NCBI GenBank assembly: GCA_029834535.1
Contig: JAQMWT010000379.1
Location: 186,001 to 250,000, forward strand
DNA length: 64,000 nucleotides
From: Chrysophaeum taylorii
Taxonomy: Eukaryota; Sar; Pelagophyceae; Pelagomonadales; Pelagomonadaceae
Direction: 5' to 3'
Shown here: one piece after another, positions 50,098 through 62,700 of the stretch
Numbering within the stretch: position 1 is the first letter of the stretch
Layout of the letters: every line of letters begins with the position of its first letter
The notes under the pieces: generated by a model
The model's input: the letters and a program-made list of their open reading frames with translations, nothing else
Told to the model about the DNA's origin: nothing
Databases searched by the model: none
Translations under genes and position numbers: made by a program

Positions 50098-50131
50098 CGT
50101 GTCGTGTCGTGTCGTGTCGTGTCGTGTCGTC
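50098..50131 (+). repeat. (GTGTC)n pentamer run at the CDC5 5' end
   Basis: About six GTGTC units end seven bases before the CDC5 start codon, so the repeat lies in the 5' leader or core promoter. Confidence 0.9.
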
Positions 50132-50137
50132 GTCAGC

Positions 50138-52587
50138 ATGGTCCGCATCCAGCAACGAGGTGGGTGTTGTGTTGTTTGACGCGATAATTGATTATGACGA
50201 CAACACAACAGGCGGGACCTGGAGCAATGTCGAAGACGAGGTGCTCAAGGCGGCCGTGATGAAATATGGTGCGTGATCCAAATGGAGACGACGACGACGA
50301 CGACGATACGTTGAGAGATGACGATCCGATCCACAGGGCACAACCAGTGGGCTCGCGTCGCCTCGTTGATGAACAGAAAGTCGCCGAAGCAATGCAAGGC
50401 GCGTCTCGTGTTTAAAAAAAAAATGATGATTTGTCCGTATTCCTTCGTCCCCGTATTATTATTATTATTATTATTACGCAGGCGAGGTGGTACGAATGGC
50501 TCGACCCTTCGATCAAGAAGACAGAGTTCACGCGCGACGAGGACGAGAAGCTCCTTCACCTGGCCAAGCTGTACCCGTGCCAGTGGCGGACGATCGCGCC
50601 GCTGGTCGGGCGGACGGCGGCGCAGTGCATGGAGCGGTACGAGCGGCTCCTGGACGACGCGCAGCGCGAGCTCGCGGCAGACGGGGACGCGCCGGCGATG
50701 AGCAGCGAGGAGGCGCGGCGGTTGCGGCCGGGCGAGATCGACGTGCTTCCCGAGACGCGACCGGCGCGACCCGACCCGGTCGACATGGCTCCCGAGGAGT
50801 TGGAAATGCTGTCCGAGGCGCGGGCGCGACTGGCGAACACGCGGGGAAAGAAGGCGAAGCGAAAGGCGCGCGAGGCGCAGCTGGACGAGGCGCGTCGTCT
50901 CGCGTCGCTCCAGAAGCGGCGCGAGCTCAAGGCGGCGGGTATTCACGTCGCGCGGTTCTCCGGCAGCAGAAGGTCGCGGGGCGGGTCGACGCTCGACTAC
51001 GACGCCGAGGTGCCGTTCCAGAAGGTGGCGCCGCGGGGGTTTTACGACACGTCGGAGGAAAAGCGAGCCGACGCCGATTTGAAGCGCGCGCGCGAGGACG
51101 CGGACTTCGAGGCGATCCGGCTCGAACGGCTCGAGGCCGAGCGGCGCGACACGGCCGAGGCTCGCGCGGCGCGAGACGACAAGCGCAAGCGCGCGAAACT
51201 TATGGAGACGAACCTGCCCGAAGCGGTGGCGCAGGTGTCGCGGCTGACGGACCCCGCGGCCAAGCTGCGGCGGTCGGAGCTCGCGCTGCCGGCGCCCCAG
51301 GTGTCGGACGCCGAGCTCGCCGAGCTCGGGCGGCTCGGCGGCGCGGACGCGGCGACGGGCGACGCGACGGACGACCTCGTCGACCGCGCCGGCGTCGACC
51401 GGCTCCTCTCGGAGAGCCGGTCGGCGCGCACGCCCGCGGTCGCTCGCGCCGACGACCTCGTCGTGCAGGAAGCAAAGAACGCGGCCGTCGACCGGTCGCT
51501 CCAAACGCCGCTTCTCGGCGAGGACCAGGCGCCGCGTCTCGACGGCACGGGCTACGCGGCGGCCGCGCCGAGAAAGCCCGGCGGCGCGCCGACCGAGACC
51601 CCGCTCTCGTCGGCGCTTCGCAAGACACCCAACGCCCTCGGCCTCAACGACGACGACGCTGCGTCGGCCTTCTCGGGCGCGGCGTCCGAACGCCGTCCGA
51701 CCCGCCTCGACGTGCGCAGAGGCCTCGAGTCGCTCCCGGCGCCAAAGTACGCCTACGATATCGAGCAGCCCGCAAATCCGCCCGAGGAGGAGCCTCCGCA
51801 ACCGGCGATCGTCGTCGACGCGGCCGAGCTCGACGCGGCGCGCCAGGCGGCGGCGGAGGCCGAAACGCGCGCGCGACTCGCGCGTCGATCTTCGGCCGTC
51901 CGAGCCCAACTTCCGCGCCCGCGTCTGGTCTCCGACGACCTGCGACCGCTCGGCGAGTCGGAGGCGGCCCTCCTCGTGCGCGACGAGATGGCCAAGCTCT
52001 TGCGCCGCGACGCCGTCGACCACCCCGTCAAGGGTGCCCCCCGGGCGATCGACGAGAATTTTGACGACGACGACGACGACGACGACTTTTTTGGAGACGA
52101 GGAGCTCGATCGCGCGCGGGATCTCGTTATCCGCGAGGCTGGGTTGCTGGAAATCGACGACGACGCCTTCGAGAGCCAGTGGCGCGCGACCTTCGAGGAC
52201 ACGGTTTTCTTCCCGAACGGCTTGGGTTGGGGCAAAATATCCGACGGGCCCGCAGACATCGCCTTTCGCGCCGACTTCGACGCCTCCCGCGCGCAGATGA
52301 CCAAAGGGGCGACGCGCGCCGCCCGCATCGAGGAGCGCCTCGAACCCAAGCTCGATTCCTACGTCGCGCGCGCCAAACAACTGCGCGATGACATCTCTCG
52401 CGTCACCTCGCGCCTCGACAAGGCCGCCCTCGAAGCGGCCTGCTACGACCGCCTCCGCCGCGTCGAACTGCTCGCGCTTCCCAACCGCCTCGCAGCCGCC
52501 AAGGCCCGTCTCGCCCAAGCCACGCGCCGCGAGAAACACCTCCAGACGGAGTACTCCGCGCTCCGTCGAAAACGCGGCGACCAATAG
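50138..52587 (+). CDS. CDC5: CDC5/CEF1 splicing factor (Myb-type)
   Basis: Four exons (50138–50159, 50212–50268, 50337–50398, 50482–52587) give 748 aa. CDC5 is a core subunit of the Prp19/NineTeen complex of the spliceosome. The first Myb repeat is [56 protein letters not shown], split over three tiny exons. The second is TRDEDEKLLHLAKLYPCQWRTIAPLVGRTAAQCMERYERLLDDAQ. Then come the family motifs RLRPGEIDVLPETRPARPDPVDMAPEELEMLSEARARLANTRGKKAKRKAREAQL and YDAEVPF. The C-terminal half is charged and coiled-coil-like. Introns are 52, 68 and 83 nt. The third only fits as GC–AG (GCGCGT…CGCAG), which restores [10 protein letters not shown] exactly. A run of Asp (DDDDDDDDF) is encoded by (GAC)n. Confidence 0.93.
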
Positions 52588-53218
52588 ATTGGAAGAAATA
52601 TACGCGTCTCCCAACGACGCCGCTCTCCGACCTCTCGAGGCTCTCTCCTCCTCGAACAACACTGACCTCTTTTTCGTTGGAGCTACGTGATGAGCTCTAT
52701 GCTTGAAGCCATCCTTCTGCCCGTGGATGACAGATATTCCCGTCGGGGGGTTGAAATTCGTGCTGCTATCGTGCACCAGCAGCAGCCTGGTGTGGTCTAC
52801 CTAAGTGGTCCTGAGGAAGCTGAAGGAATAATATAGGCCGCCGAGGGTGCCAGACGCGCGACACAGGCGGAGCTAGAGTTGTCGGTAAAAAAATTGTTTG
52901 TTGTGACAACTCGCGGCCCATTTCTCCATTCTGACGCAACGCGCGTGCTATATACTACCCCTTCGAACGAACAACTGCTGCTGCAGCAGCAGCTGCTGCA
53001 GCAGCCCAAAAAATAGCTGTATCTGTCTGTCTCTGGAAAGGTCGACTGCTGCTAAGCGAGGGTCTTGTGAGATTTCCGCCAAAGTGGCGAAGTCCTGCCG
53101 ACCGCGTTGAGCCCGACAGATCCGATTATTTGAGCAGCGAATCTCCGGCACCACCTTTCGTCACGTACAGATTCCGCTGTTAAATACGCGCACTCGTGTC
53201 GTTAAGTGGGGGTCAAAA
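52588..53218. other. Intergenic, with CTG/CAG palindromes
   Basis: No gene seen. At 52975–53004 CTG and CAG triplets alternate to form two perfect self-complementary blocks (18 and 12 bp) in tandem, able to fold as hairpins. Confidence 0.6.
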
Positions 53219-56200
53219 GATGATCTCCAGGATCCCACTAAATGGGGACCGCCAGAAGTCCCTATGCTTCCGCTTCCAACAGATGCGCCGGAGACGGCTC
53301 TCATGCTTTTTCTGCTGCCCCCCCCCGACAATCAAAAGTGGACGTTCCGCCGGATCCTGAACAGGAAGGAGCCGAAAGTAAGGAGCGAGCCGAATCTGCG
53401 CGCCAAAGGTGAAAAAGATCAATAAGAGCCACCGTGAGGTGAGGTTCAAATACGAAGAAAAGTTCGATGTGCCATGGAAGGATGCGCTGCGCGATGCGGA
53501 CGGTGTACCGTTACCGCAGACTCCCGAGCACGTCAAGGACAATGATGCGATGAAAGTCGTAATTCCGACGAAGGAAGAAGTCGAAAAGGTTGTTCGAGAA
53601 CTGGGAATTCCCGACAACCCGCATCTGGATGATGATGCGAAGATGATGTTGAGCCACTGCGTGCAATACGCGTGGGCTTTTTTTGATCCGATTATGAGAC
53701 CCGTGGACTCGCCACCGGTTTCTCTACGATTTAAAGACGCAAACCTACGACCGATCAAGATGACGCCTCATAGGTTGACGCCAGCAAAGCTCGAGTGTCT
53801 CAGAAAGCAGATCACTGAGTGGTGTCGCGATGGAGTCATCCGACCGGCGAACTCTCCGTGGGAATTCCCTGTACTGATGCTGCCTAAGAAGGGAGCAGAG
53901 GCCGCGACGTCGAATGCTTTTCGTGCTCCAGTTGACTTGCGTCAGCTCAATGATCAGCTGGTCAATGACAGTTGGCCGAATATTCGTCAAGATGATGCTT
54001 TGGCTTTTCTTGCCAAGCGCCGTTGGCGGACGTGCATTGATTGATTCGATGGAGTTATCATAACCTACGTTTGGACGCCGCTCGCTCAGGACGCCGTTAC
54101 GATGGTTACTCCACTTGGAGCCCATAGTTTCTTGCGCTTGCCTCTAGGAGGAGTAAAAACAGCAGGAGCTCTCTTTTGTAAGTAAATGGCTAGCGATTTG
54201 TCCACATGGATGTATAAGGACTTGGTCGCGTTTGTCGGCGATATTGTGATGGGATCGGATGAACTCCACCGACATTTACAAGTTTTGATTGAAGTGTTGT
54301 GCCATTTAGCACAGCGAGGATATAGTGGACGAACTTCGAAGTTCCACCTCCTCAAGGATGAAATCGAGTTTTTGGGACATATTTCGACCCCGGAAGGCTT
54401 GAAGCCGAATCCCAAGGCGTTAGAAGCGTTGCAGCAGATGCCGATTCCTGGTACGTTGCCTAATACTACGTCCCCGAAGACCCAGATTCGATCTTTCATT
54501 GGCATGAGTAAAACTATTGCCGCCGATATGTGAAGAATTATTCGAAGATTGTGGAGCCGCTTAGGCGATTGTGTCTTGAAGGCGTTAAGTTTGAGTGGAC
54601 GCCTGAGTGCCAAAAGGCATGGGACACGATCATCGAAGCTGTGATGGACTCTCGCGGATTTTATCATCCTGATGACTACGATCTTCCATTTCAGATCCGC
54701 TCGGATGCTTCCAAGGATGGTCTGGGCGCGTATCTTTTTCAGCTCGTGGAAGTCAAGGACGAAACCGGCAAGGTGACACGAGAGGAACGAGTAATAGAGT
54801 ATTGGAGCCGAGCTGTGCCGAAAGAGACGCGGAACTATGAGCCTCGCCGGCTAGAGCTACTACTGGCAGTTATTCTTTCTCTTGAGCATTTCCGCTCTTA
54901 TATCGAAGGTCACAAGACGATCCTTGAAACAGATCATCGCAACTTGACGTTTTTACGAAAGGCGAAGCACTCGTCTGGGCAGTTGGCTCGATGGGCGATG
55001 CGGCTCGCCAACTTTGATCCTGAATTGGGTTACAAACCAGGGAAGTCGCCGGGAATGAGTATCCCTGACTGTCTCTCTCGCAACCCTATAGATCATGTCA
55101 TCGAGACGGACGAGTTTGGTGAACCCTTGAACCACGCGTATCTAGTGTGCCAAGAACTTCCTCGCCCTGTCGATGATGAAGGAGTACCTTTACCTGGGTG
55201 CCATGTCATTCTGTCGTTTGTTACGACTGAGTTGCCTGTGGAGGAAGAAGAAGAGGACCTCGATGATCCGATGCAATTGGTCACGTCTCATGCTACGAAA
55301 CAACGTCAGAAGCAACGACTTCAGACCCAGCCTAGTATTTTCCGTGATGCCGATGATTACCAAGAGTACATCGACAAGATTCCGGATAATTTGACTTTGG
55401 AAGAGATAGCCAAAGAGCAGATCACTGATGCTACTTGCGAGGACATTCGTTATCGCATGGCTCAGGGCCATTCTCTTCGTCGGTACGGAGCCAACTATCG
55501 CTATCAAGTGGTGAAAGGAGCTCTCTACCGTGCCGCACCTGACTTGCACCCGATGATAGTCGCACCCCGAACTTTACGGACGCGCATCATCCGATGGTAC
55601 CATGACACACCTCTCAATGGTTGTCACATGGGTCGTCAAAGTACAGTGCAGTCAATACTTGAACGTTCTTGGTGGCCCCACATGTCTAATGAGGTGGGTG
55701 CTTACATTGCTGGTTTTATAGTGTGCGAGAAAGCTCGTACGCCTGAACCAAAGAAAGCAGGTCTGCTTCAGCAACCGGTGTATGATGGTGATTGCGCCGT
55801 CCTTTGTATGGATTTGTTTGGACCTTTGCCCAGTGCTGGTCCCGAGACATATCTGATCATCTTTTTTGATCCATTTTCCCATTTCTTGATTCTTGACGTA
55901 CTACACCATAAGACTGCTAAGTCAATCCTCGAGTCTTTTGTCGCGAATATATTACTCAAAGGTTATCTACCTCAGAGGATTCGTACCGGCAATGGGAAAG
56001 AGTTCGTCAACAAGTTGATGGAAGAGTTTTGTCATCTCTTCAATGTTCGGTATAGTACCACGATTCCGCATCATGCTCAGGCTAATCCTGCGGAAAGGGT
56101 CAACCGCTTTATCAAGGCTTTCCTCCGTGCGTGCCTTCAAAACCGCAAGATCGCGGAAATGGCCCGATTTCGCGGAGTACATTGCTTTTTGCTACAATCG

Positions 56201-57114
56201 TAAGTTTATTCGGGAACTCAGATATATCACCTTTCATGCTTCGTCTTAACCGGTAGCCTTTATTGCCAACCGATTACACGATCATGGATCTTGACGTCCG
56301 CCGCCTGCCGAAAACTCGCTCCGATGTTGTGGCAAAGACTCGCGAGAGGCTGAAGTTCTATACCGCTACGGTGAACGAAGCTCGTGAGAAGGCTCGTCGT
56401 AAACAACGTCTCGCCTACAATGCGGACCATGTCGATGTGGAGTATGAAGAAGGTTCACATGTTCTGCTCTACATCCCTTTTCTTCAGAACAAGCTTCGAC
56501 CGGCATGGCGCGCTCCATTCGTTATTTTGGAACGCTTGTCCCCGGTCACTTACAGGGTTGAGTCTCTTGATTCTCCTCCTGAACGCCGTTGTGTTCATGT
56601 TAGCCAGATCACCCCTGTGATGGTTTCTCCAGTGGTCGATCGAGCTGTGCCCAAGCCCAAAGAGACCTTTCGGGATGATTACAAGCATGGTAAGTTCGTT
56701 ATCTTTCGGATTCCTGATAACAAACGGTCCGATTGGCGAAAGAAGATTTACGTCGCTGAAGTTTATGAACCCTATGATTTTGTGAATGATCGGGTCGCTC
56801 TGCATTTCTATGCTGATCTTGGTCCCCTTGACAAGGTTTCTTATTACAAGCCTACCTCACATCTCTCTACTCGCAAGCTTAAGCCGGAATACAAGGACGT
56901 GGACGGTTACAGTTTCACCGACAAGACCAAGGTCAACAACAGTAGCACTCCTTGTGTCACCGACTTCGCCCCGCATGAGATCGACGTGCTGATTCCTAAG
57001 TTCACTTTGCGTAGTGGACGCGTTCCCGAACCTGTCGATGAACGTATCTACAAGAAGATTCGTTCCCGAGACGCTCATTCAACCAAGGCCCGTGCTTCTC
57101 GCCGGAGTCGCTGA
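53219..57114 (+). mobile_element. Degenerate Ty3/Gypsy-like retrotransposon pol
   Basis: The order is reverse transcriptase, RNase H, integrase. The RT region includes PHRLTPAKLECLRKQITEWCRDGVIRPANSPWEFPVLMLPKK, VDLRQLND and FLRLPLGG. It is broken by stops at 54042–54044 and near 54181, and the YxDD site reads FVGDIVMGS. The N-terminal part also changes frame near 53410. The longest open part (54530–56203) holds the RNase H segment (LPFQIRSDASKDGLGAYLFQL, YEPRRLELLLAVILSLEHFRSYIEG) and the integrase. In the integrase the DDE motif is damaged: MDLFGPLP has the first Asp, but the second reads RTGNGKEF instead of SDNG. A last frame (56263–57114) continues the integrase C-terminus. I could not identify LTRs, a primer-binding site or gag. 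Base composition is clearly lower in GC than the host genes. Confidence 0.88.
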
Positions 57115-57690
57115 GGGCAGCTCGTGTTCTCACCAGGGGAGTCCTGTGGCGGCAACTCCTTACCGCTAAGGCTTACCCTCCCTTTCTCGAGGCTTGATAC
57201 CCGTTCAACGGGACGCCTTTCCCTACCTTCCTAGTGACATCACACCTCTCTCTTGTGAGAGAAGCATTCTTGCCGTATTCTTGTAGCATTCTTGCTATCA
57301 TATACCATCTCTCCATCTTGTTGAGAGGCTTGGTGAGCGTGAGCAAGGTGTGTGGCGAGCATATCCGACCCCGAGTCCGTGTTTTCCTCGTTCAGTGAGG
57401 TCTAGGGCGAGTCGGTGAGTACCCCCTTTGTCACCCGGGGTCGGGAGTGATTTTTCTGTGCCGCCATAGGTCTGCCTGAACGAAAATACCCGGGCTAGAA
57501 GTACGGCGTCACTATCCCTTACCCGTCAACAAGTAATAGGGTTAGACTTAACGTTGCAGGGTGTGGTATCTTCTGTGAAACCGTCGCTGTCGTCGACGAC
57601 CAACGCGAGCTCGTCGACCGGGATGCGGAGCCGCGATAAATAAGCGTCGGAGAGCCAAAAACGCATTCGACGACAGCAAAGAACTACAAC
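57115..57690. other. Non-coding flank of the retroelement, possibly part of a 3' LTR
   Basis: After the pol stop comes a purine run (CAGGGGAG) followed by TGTGGCGG…, which could be a polypurine tract and LTR start. No matching 5' copy is present before 53219, so this is only a suggestion. The last ~150 bp lead to the DC2-like gene. Confidence 0.35.
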
Positions 57691-59319
57691 ATGAGTGTGT
57701 CGCACCCTCCGCTCGAGGCGAGCGTTGTCTCTCATGCGACGCAGGAAACAGCTATGCAACTGGATGCGCTCCACAAAGCGCAGATCGTGTATACGAAACG
57801 GATCGAGCACGAGCGGACGCGCCTGCATCAGATAGACAAGAAGGTTTCTCGGATGCGGAACACCATCGTCGAGTTCAACAAATCCGTGGGCGGCGAATTC
57901 GTGAGACGCGAGCGTCAGATCGGAGCGCAGCGTCAGTCGACGCGGCTCGAGAGCCAACTTCAGACCGTCAAGGAGAAGCACGACAAGCTCCAACATAAGA
58001 TCAAATTACTTGCGATCGAAATCAACAACAAGCGGCGGGAGAAGATGCAGCACCAGCGGGTGCACCAAAAGATCGAGCACAAACTCGCGAAACGTCGGCA
58101 GGTCCTCAGTAGGCTAAACAAAGAACTCCAAGAAAAGGACGAAGAACGCGAACAGACGGGACGCCAGTGCGAATCTTTGAAAGGCGAAATCCTCGAGGAA
58201 ATGGAGCAGTTCAACGAAAAAGTGTCGACGACTCACAACAGCATCGTCGCGGCGACCGGGCACTGCGGCCTCACCGCTGCGTCGTCGATGCAGACAATCC
58301 AGACATACCAATCACCATCTCGACGGTTCCCGCATAGCGCTGGTAGTGTGCTCAGTAATAGCAGCACCTCTGCGGCAGCAGCAAAGGCGCCGCCCAGTTT
58401 CATCACGGAGCAACGCGGGCCGAACAACGTCGAGGTCGACCTCCAACACGAGGTGAACAAGGCGTACTGGGTCGTGGCCAAAACGCGCATGGATCTCACC
58501 AAGCAGATTGAACGAAAAGAAGAACTGTACAATGCATTTGAAAAGATTTGCTCGGAGACCGGCGTGCACGTTGACCATTCGGCCGATATTCCGAACGGCA
58601 AGCACCCGCTCGAACAGCTCGTACCGCTCCTCCTGAAGAGTGAAGAGGAAAACTACTTGATCTTCCGCACCATCAACGAGCTCAACCAAGAGCTCGAAGC
58701 TCTCGAGCTCGAAAAGGTCCAACTCGAGAATGACTTGAAGGCGCGCGAGGCTGCCAACGTCGAGCGCCTTGTCGCGGAAGAAAAGATTAAAGCCGAACTC
58801 GGCTCGCGGCTGGAACATTCCACGGCGACCGAAAAGACGCACGAAGATCTCCACAAGACGAACGAAACAGATCTCATGCGCGCCTCCGACGCGATCACGG
58901 CCCTGTTCCACAAACTAGGCTGCGAGGAGTTACCCAACGGCGAGGCGCTCGTGTCAACTGGCTTAACTGAGCGCAACGTCCAGCAGTTCCTCGGTCTCAT
59001 CGAAGACCAGATTGTCGAGCTGCTCCAAATAGACACGCACATGAACTCGACCCGAACAGCAGACGATCCAACGAGACCCATCACGCCAAAGTTCAACAAG
59101 GACGGCAAGCGCCTACCTGCGCTCGTGTTGCCCGACTTGCAGCATCACTCCGCCATGGACGCCTCGCTCTCGGGCCTCGACGACGCTACAGACGACGGGC
59201 CCGACGATGGACAGACCGCTCCAATCGACCCCTCAAAATGGATGCAGACCTTGAAGGCGGGCGATGCCTCACTCGCCGGTCTCACTCCGACGGGTAGGCT
59301 TAGCCGAAGTCGAAAATAG
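57691..59319 (+). CDS. Outer dynein arm docking complex subunit (DC2/CCDC63-CCDC114-like)
   Basis: The 542-aa protein is mostly coiled coil and follows the DC2 (Chlamydomonas ODA1, animal CCDC63/CCDC114) layout. The N-terminal helical block (TQETAMQLDALHKAQIVYTKRIEHERTRLHQIDKKV) is followed by long coiled coils and the segment NYLIFRTINELNQELEALELEKVQLENDL. The DC2 signature DAITALFHKLGCEELPNG…LTERNVQQFLGLIEDQIVELLQI comes next. This subunit helps anchor outer dynein arms to axonemal doublets, so the organism probably builds motile flagella at some stage. The C-terminal ~90 residues are polar and end SRSRK. No intron is needed. The assignment rests on remembered signature residues rather than an alignment. 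Confidence 0.72.
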   Translation: MSVSHPPLEASVVSHATQETAMQLDALHKAQIVYTKRIEHERTRLHQIDKKVSRMRNTIVEFNKSVGGEFVRRERQIGAQRQSTRLESQLQTVKEKHDKLQHKIKLLAIEINNKRREKMQHQRVHQKIEHKLAKRRQVLSRLNKELQEKDEEREQTGRQCESLKGEILEEMEQFNEKVSTTHNSIVAATGHCGLTAASSMQTIQTYQSPSRRFPHSAGSVLSNSSTSAAAAKAPPSFITEQRGPNNVEVDLQHEVNKAYWVVAKTRMDLTKQIERKEELYNAFEKICSETGVHVDHSADIPNGKHPLEQLVPLLLKSEEENYLIFRTINELNQELEALELEKVQLENDLKAREAANVERLVAEEKIKAELGSRLEHSTATEKTHEDLHKTNETDLMRASDAITALFHKLGCEELPNGEALVSTGLTERNVQQFLGLIEDQIVELLQIDTHMNSTRTADDPTRPITPKFNKDGKRLPALVLPDLQHHSAMDASLSGLDDATDDGPDDGQTAPIDPSKWMQTLKAGDASLAGLTPTGRLSRSRK

Positions 59320-59700
59320 GTAGTAGCGAGATGTATAAGCAACTGCCTAGGGCATGCCTTGAGTGCGGGTCCACTCCACTCCGCTGGGGCATCTAGATTT
59401 TTTATGACGGTCGACCGCGGTCGGTTTTGCCTTTTCGCCCCCACCCACAGACCCAGTGTTTATTTAGCGTGGCAACGCAACGGACGTCACGACCATACTT
59501 GCCGGAGTGTAGGCTGCTCGATGTCGCTCGCAGCTCCCGGACCCCCTCTCCTCGCGCATCAAGGGAATCTGCTCATGTTATTACGTAAATAAACACAACC
59601 CAACTTCCCATCAGAGCGAGGAAACTAATTCTTGCCTGACTCTTGGGACACTGAAAATCTGCGCCGACAGAGAGCTTTTAATGAGCTGTGGCCGGTGATG
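59320..59700. other. Short intergenic gap between convergent genes
   Basis: No gene seen between the DC2-like stop and the stop of the coiled-coil gene at 59701. Confidence 0.5.
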
Positions 59701-62700
59701 TCACGTCGGAGAGAAGTAGGTATACCGCTCAGATCGGTTTTGTTCGTATTTCTCCCAAATCCATCGAGGATAAGAAGTTTGAAGACTGTTGAGGCGCATG
59801 AGTGCGGCTCCCAGAGCGGACATGAGGTCGCTACGCTGCCTCTCGTAGTTTTTGATGCACTGCTCCTGAAATCTCAAACGACTGTTCGCCGACTGGAATC
59901 TTTGCTGCAACGCACTAGACGACACGTGGGCTTTCGCATCGCGCATTTCGCAGGGTAGCACTTCGTACAAACGGTCGTTGGCGTGTTCGGCGACAGGGCA
60001 CTGCGTCGCTTCACCATTGACACCGAATCGTGCGTGGGTCGCAAGCCTTCCGGTCACTCGCGCACAAGCAACACAGGCGTGCCACTGCCATGTCACGCCG
60101 CCATCGAGGGCTCTATGCATCACGAGGCCATTTTGTGTTTGGTGCTCGCAATTACCAAATTGAAACGACGCACACCTGCGAAAGTAGGATGCGGTCAGGA
60201 GAATGGCGAGGATGGTCACGCACAATTCATTTCCGTCGATGCCGAGGACGCCACCGCTCGCGTCAATGCTCCGTCGAAACAGGACGGGGTTTTGGTTTTT
60301 CGAGCTCGGCTGACTCGAGTGGAGTGCCATGTCTGCAAAGTTACCGCGTGCAATCTTTGCCGCGGCTGAGACGTTAGCAGCCATCGCAGCGACCCTATCG
60401 ACTGCGTCGATTCCTGACCTTGGCATTTTGTGCCCAAACACATTGATATCTTCGTTGCGTCCAGATTTGTGCTCCTGGCGGTATTGACTAGGCATCGCGG
60501 TCCGAGACATCGCGCCACGTTGCCACGCGCGCAACGCGCTCGCAGTTCGTCGCCTCGTCAAACACCGAAGTAGCAGTAAAGCCACACGCCCTCGAGCGCA
60601 AATCGCCTCGTTGTGCCACAGCTTTTTCTCACTAAAATTCTTCCACGCAGCCATAGAAATCAGGCGATGCACACTGGACGCGACACGCGCGGTAGTATGG
60701 CACGCTATCGTTGTTACAAGCAACCGAATCGCTAGGCGTTTGTTGATTTCGACAGACTCGAAGCCGAATGGAGCGTGCATGACTCGCTCAGTCCGCGCGT
60801 AGCCAGTCTCTAATTGATTCGTCCACGTCGCCTGGCTTGAATATTTTGGAAATGTCTGATTGAGGTGGAATGGCGCTCTCTTCAACGTTGCATCGAGTTC
60901 CCACTGCGCTCGGTTGAACTGGGTGGATTGTGTTCCCGTCGCATAAGGCGTCGCCGTCGGGTTGGTTGCATTAAGCAACGACGACTGTTGCGGGTGCTTT
61001 TCAGGTTCGGTCTCAGTCCCAACGCTGGCGGTGGACTGCGCCGACACCATTCGTCGCAGCGAGTCTCCACGAGAGCTCCAATCGTCGGCCTGGCTTTCTT
61101 TATGAAGCACATCGTCAGCCGCTATGAGAGTTCCGATAGTTTGTGTGTTGGCGTTGCGACTAGTATGGGCGATTCCGGACTCATCTTCGATCTCTCGCGC
61201 TGACATGAAGGCGGCGTTTGTTGAAGTTCCAATAGTTACTTTACTCGACGCGTCGCGAACACGCGTGAATGCTGTGCTTTGGACCACCGTGAAATCGGTC
61301 TCGGCCGCGAAGGGTGCCTCGTATCTAGTGGCATGCGAGGAAAAAGCGCGAGAACAAGCACTAGGAATGTCGCGGATCGCATCATCGACATTATCGTTGG
61401 CAGTGACCGCAGATTGGAAAATATTCGGCAACGCGCGAGCCGCAATCGTGAGTGGGACGTCAACGTTCTCTTCTCTTCTAATTGCAGAAAGCGGAAGATT
61501 CGACGTCCGGGATGATCCGTCGGAGCTCGTCGAGCGATCCCCGGCGCTCCTCACAGCCGCGCACTCCGCGTACGCCTTCGCGGCCGCGGCCTCGTAGTCG
61601 AGGGAGCGTTGCCGAAAGAGAGCCGTCTCTTCTCTCGCAGCGCTCACGATGATGTCGCGTTCTTCCAAGATGTTGGCACGCTCCCGACGAAAGTCCTGGC
61701 GCAGTGCGGCCGCGGCCACCGTGGCAGCATCCCTATCTGCGTGCGCCTCTCTGACGGCCTCGTCTAAATTCCCCGAGAGATTATCACGTTCTTTTTCGAG
61801 ATGGTCTCGCAACTTCTCACATTCTTCTTCGGCCGCAGCGACCTTCGACTGTGCCGACACCACAGCGGCGTCGCGCTCTCGAACCATCACGTCGCGTTCC
61901 CGTGCGGCAATATCTTTGGCTTTGCGTGCTTCAGCAGTCTCCAGTTCCGCCCTAGCAATGCGAGACTCCGCGTCTTTCGCACGTAAATCTGCCGCGTCGA
62001 CACGCGCTTCACCAGTTTTGATCTTCTCCAACGCCGTTTCGACTCTGGCATCAGCGACGTCCGCCCTCGATGCTAAAATATCAGCGCGCGTGCGTGCAGC
62101 ATCGACTTCCTTCAAAAGATCCGCTCTTTCTCTGGCTGCCGAACGTAGTTCGAAAGTATGTTGCTCACTTTTTGCGTGCTCTGCAGCGAGAGAGGCTTTC
62201 AGCGACTCGATGGTGCTGGTGCATTTGAGAACCACCTCTTCGAGGTCACACGCCTTGGCGATCGCGTCGTCGCGGGCGCTTACGGCGACATTCGCGGAGA
62301 TTGCGTCGGTGAGTTGTGCCGACAACGCAGCGGATTGCGCGTCAACATCTCGCTGATACTCCGCCATCTTGTCGGCTTGCTTGATATGCAGAGATGAAAC
62401 CTCTTCCGCGAGCATCGCCGCTGCATCGCGAGATTGCTGGACGGATGCTTCGGCTGCGAGCAGCTGAGCGCGACCTTCCGAGGAGTCGCGTTCGCGTGCC
62501 TGCTCTGCGGCCACGTTCCTTTCACACGCAGTAGCGAGGTCTCGCTCGAGGTTTTCGACGCGCGTGTTGAGGGTTTCAATAAGTTCCTCCTTGCTCTTTA
62601 GCCGCTCCTGGACCTCGTGCCTTGCCGCGTCTGCGCCTTCAAGCGCTGCACGGGCGAACCTGTACGTGCTGTCATTCGGTGCGGCGCGTAACACAACGTA

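Noticed and set aside
50245-52776. 843-codon minus-strand frame over CDC5
   Set aside because: Antisense of a clearly conserved gene; Arg/Leu/Val-rich composition and no motif.
53000-57540. Search for LTRs flanking the retroelement
   Set aside because: No repeated sequence of useful length found by eye between the flanks; a tentative 3' LTR start after the pol stop lacks a 5' partner.
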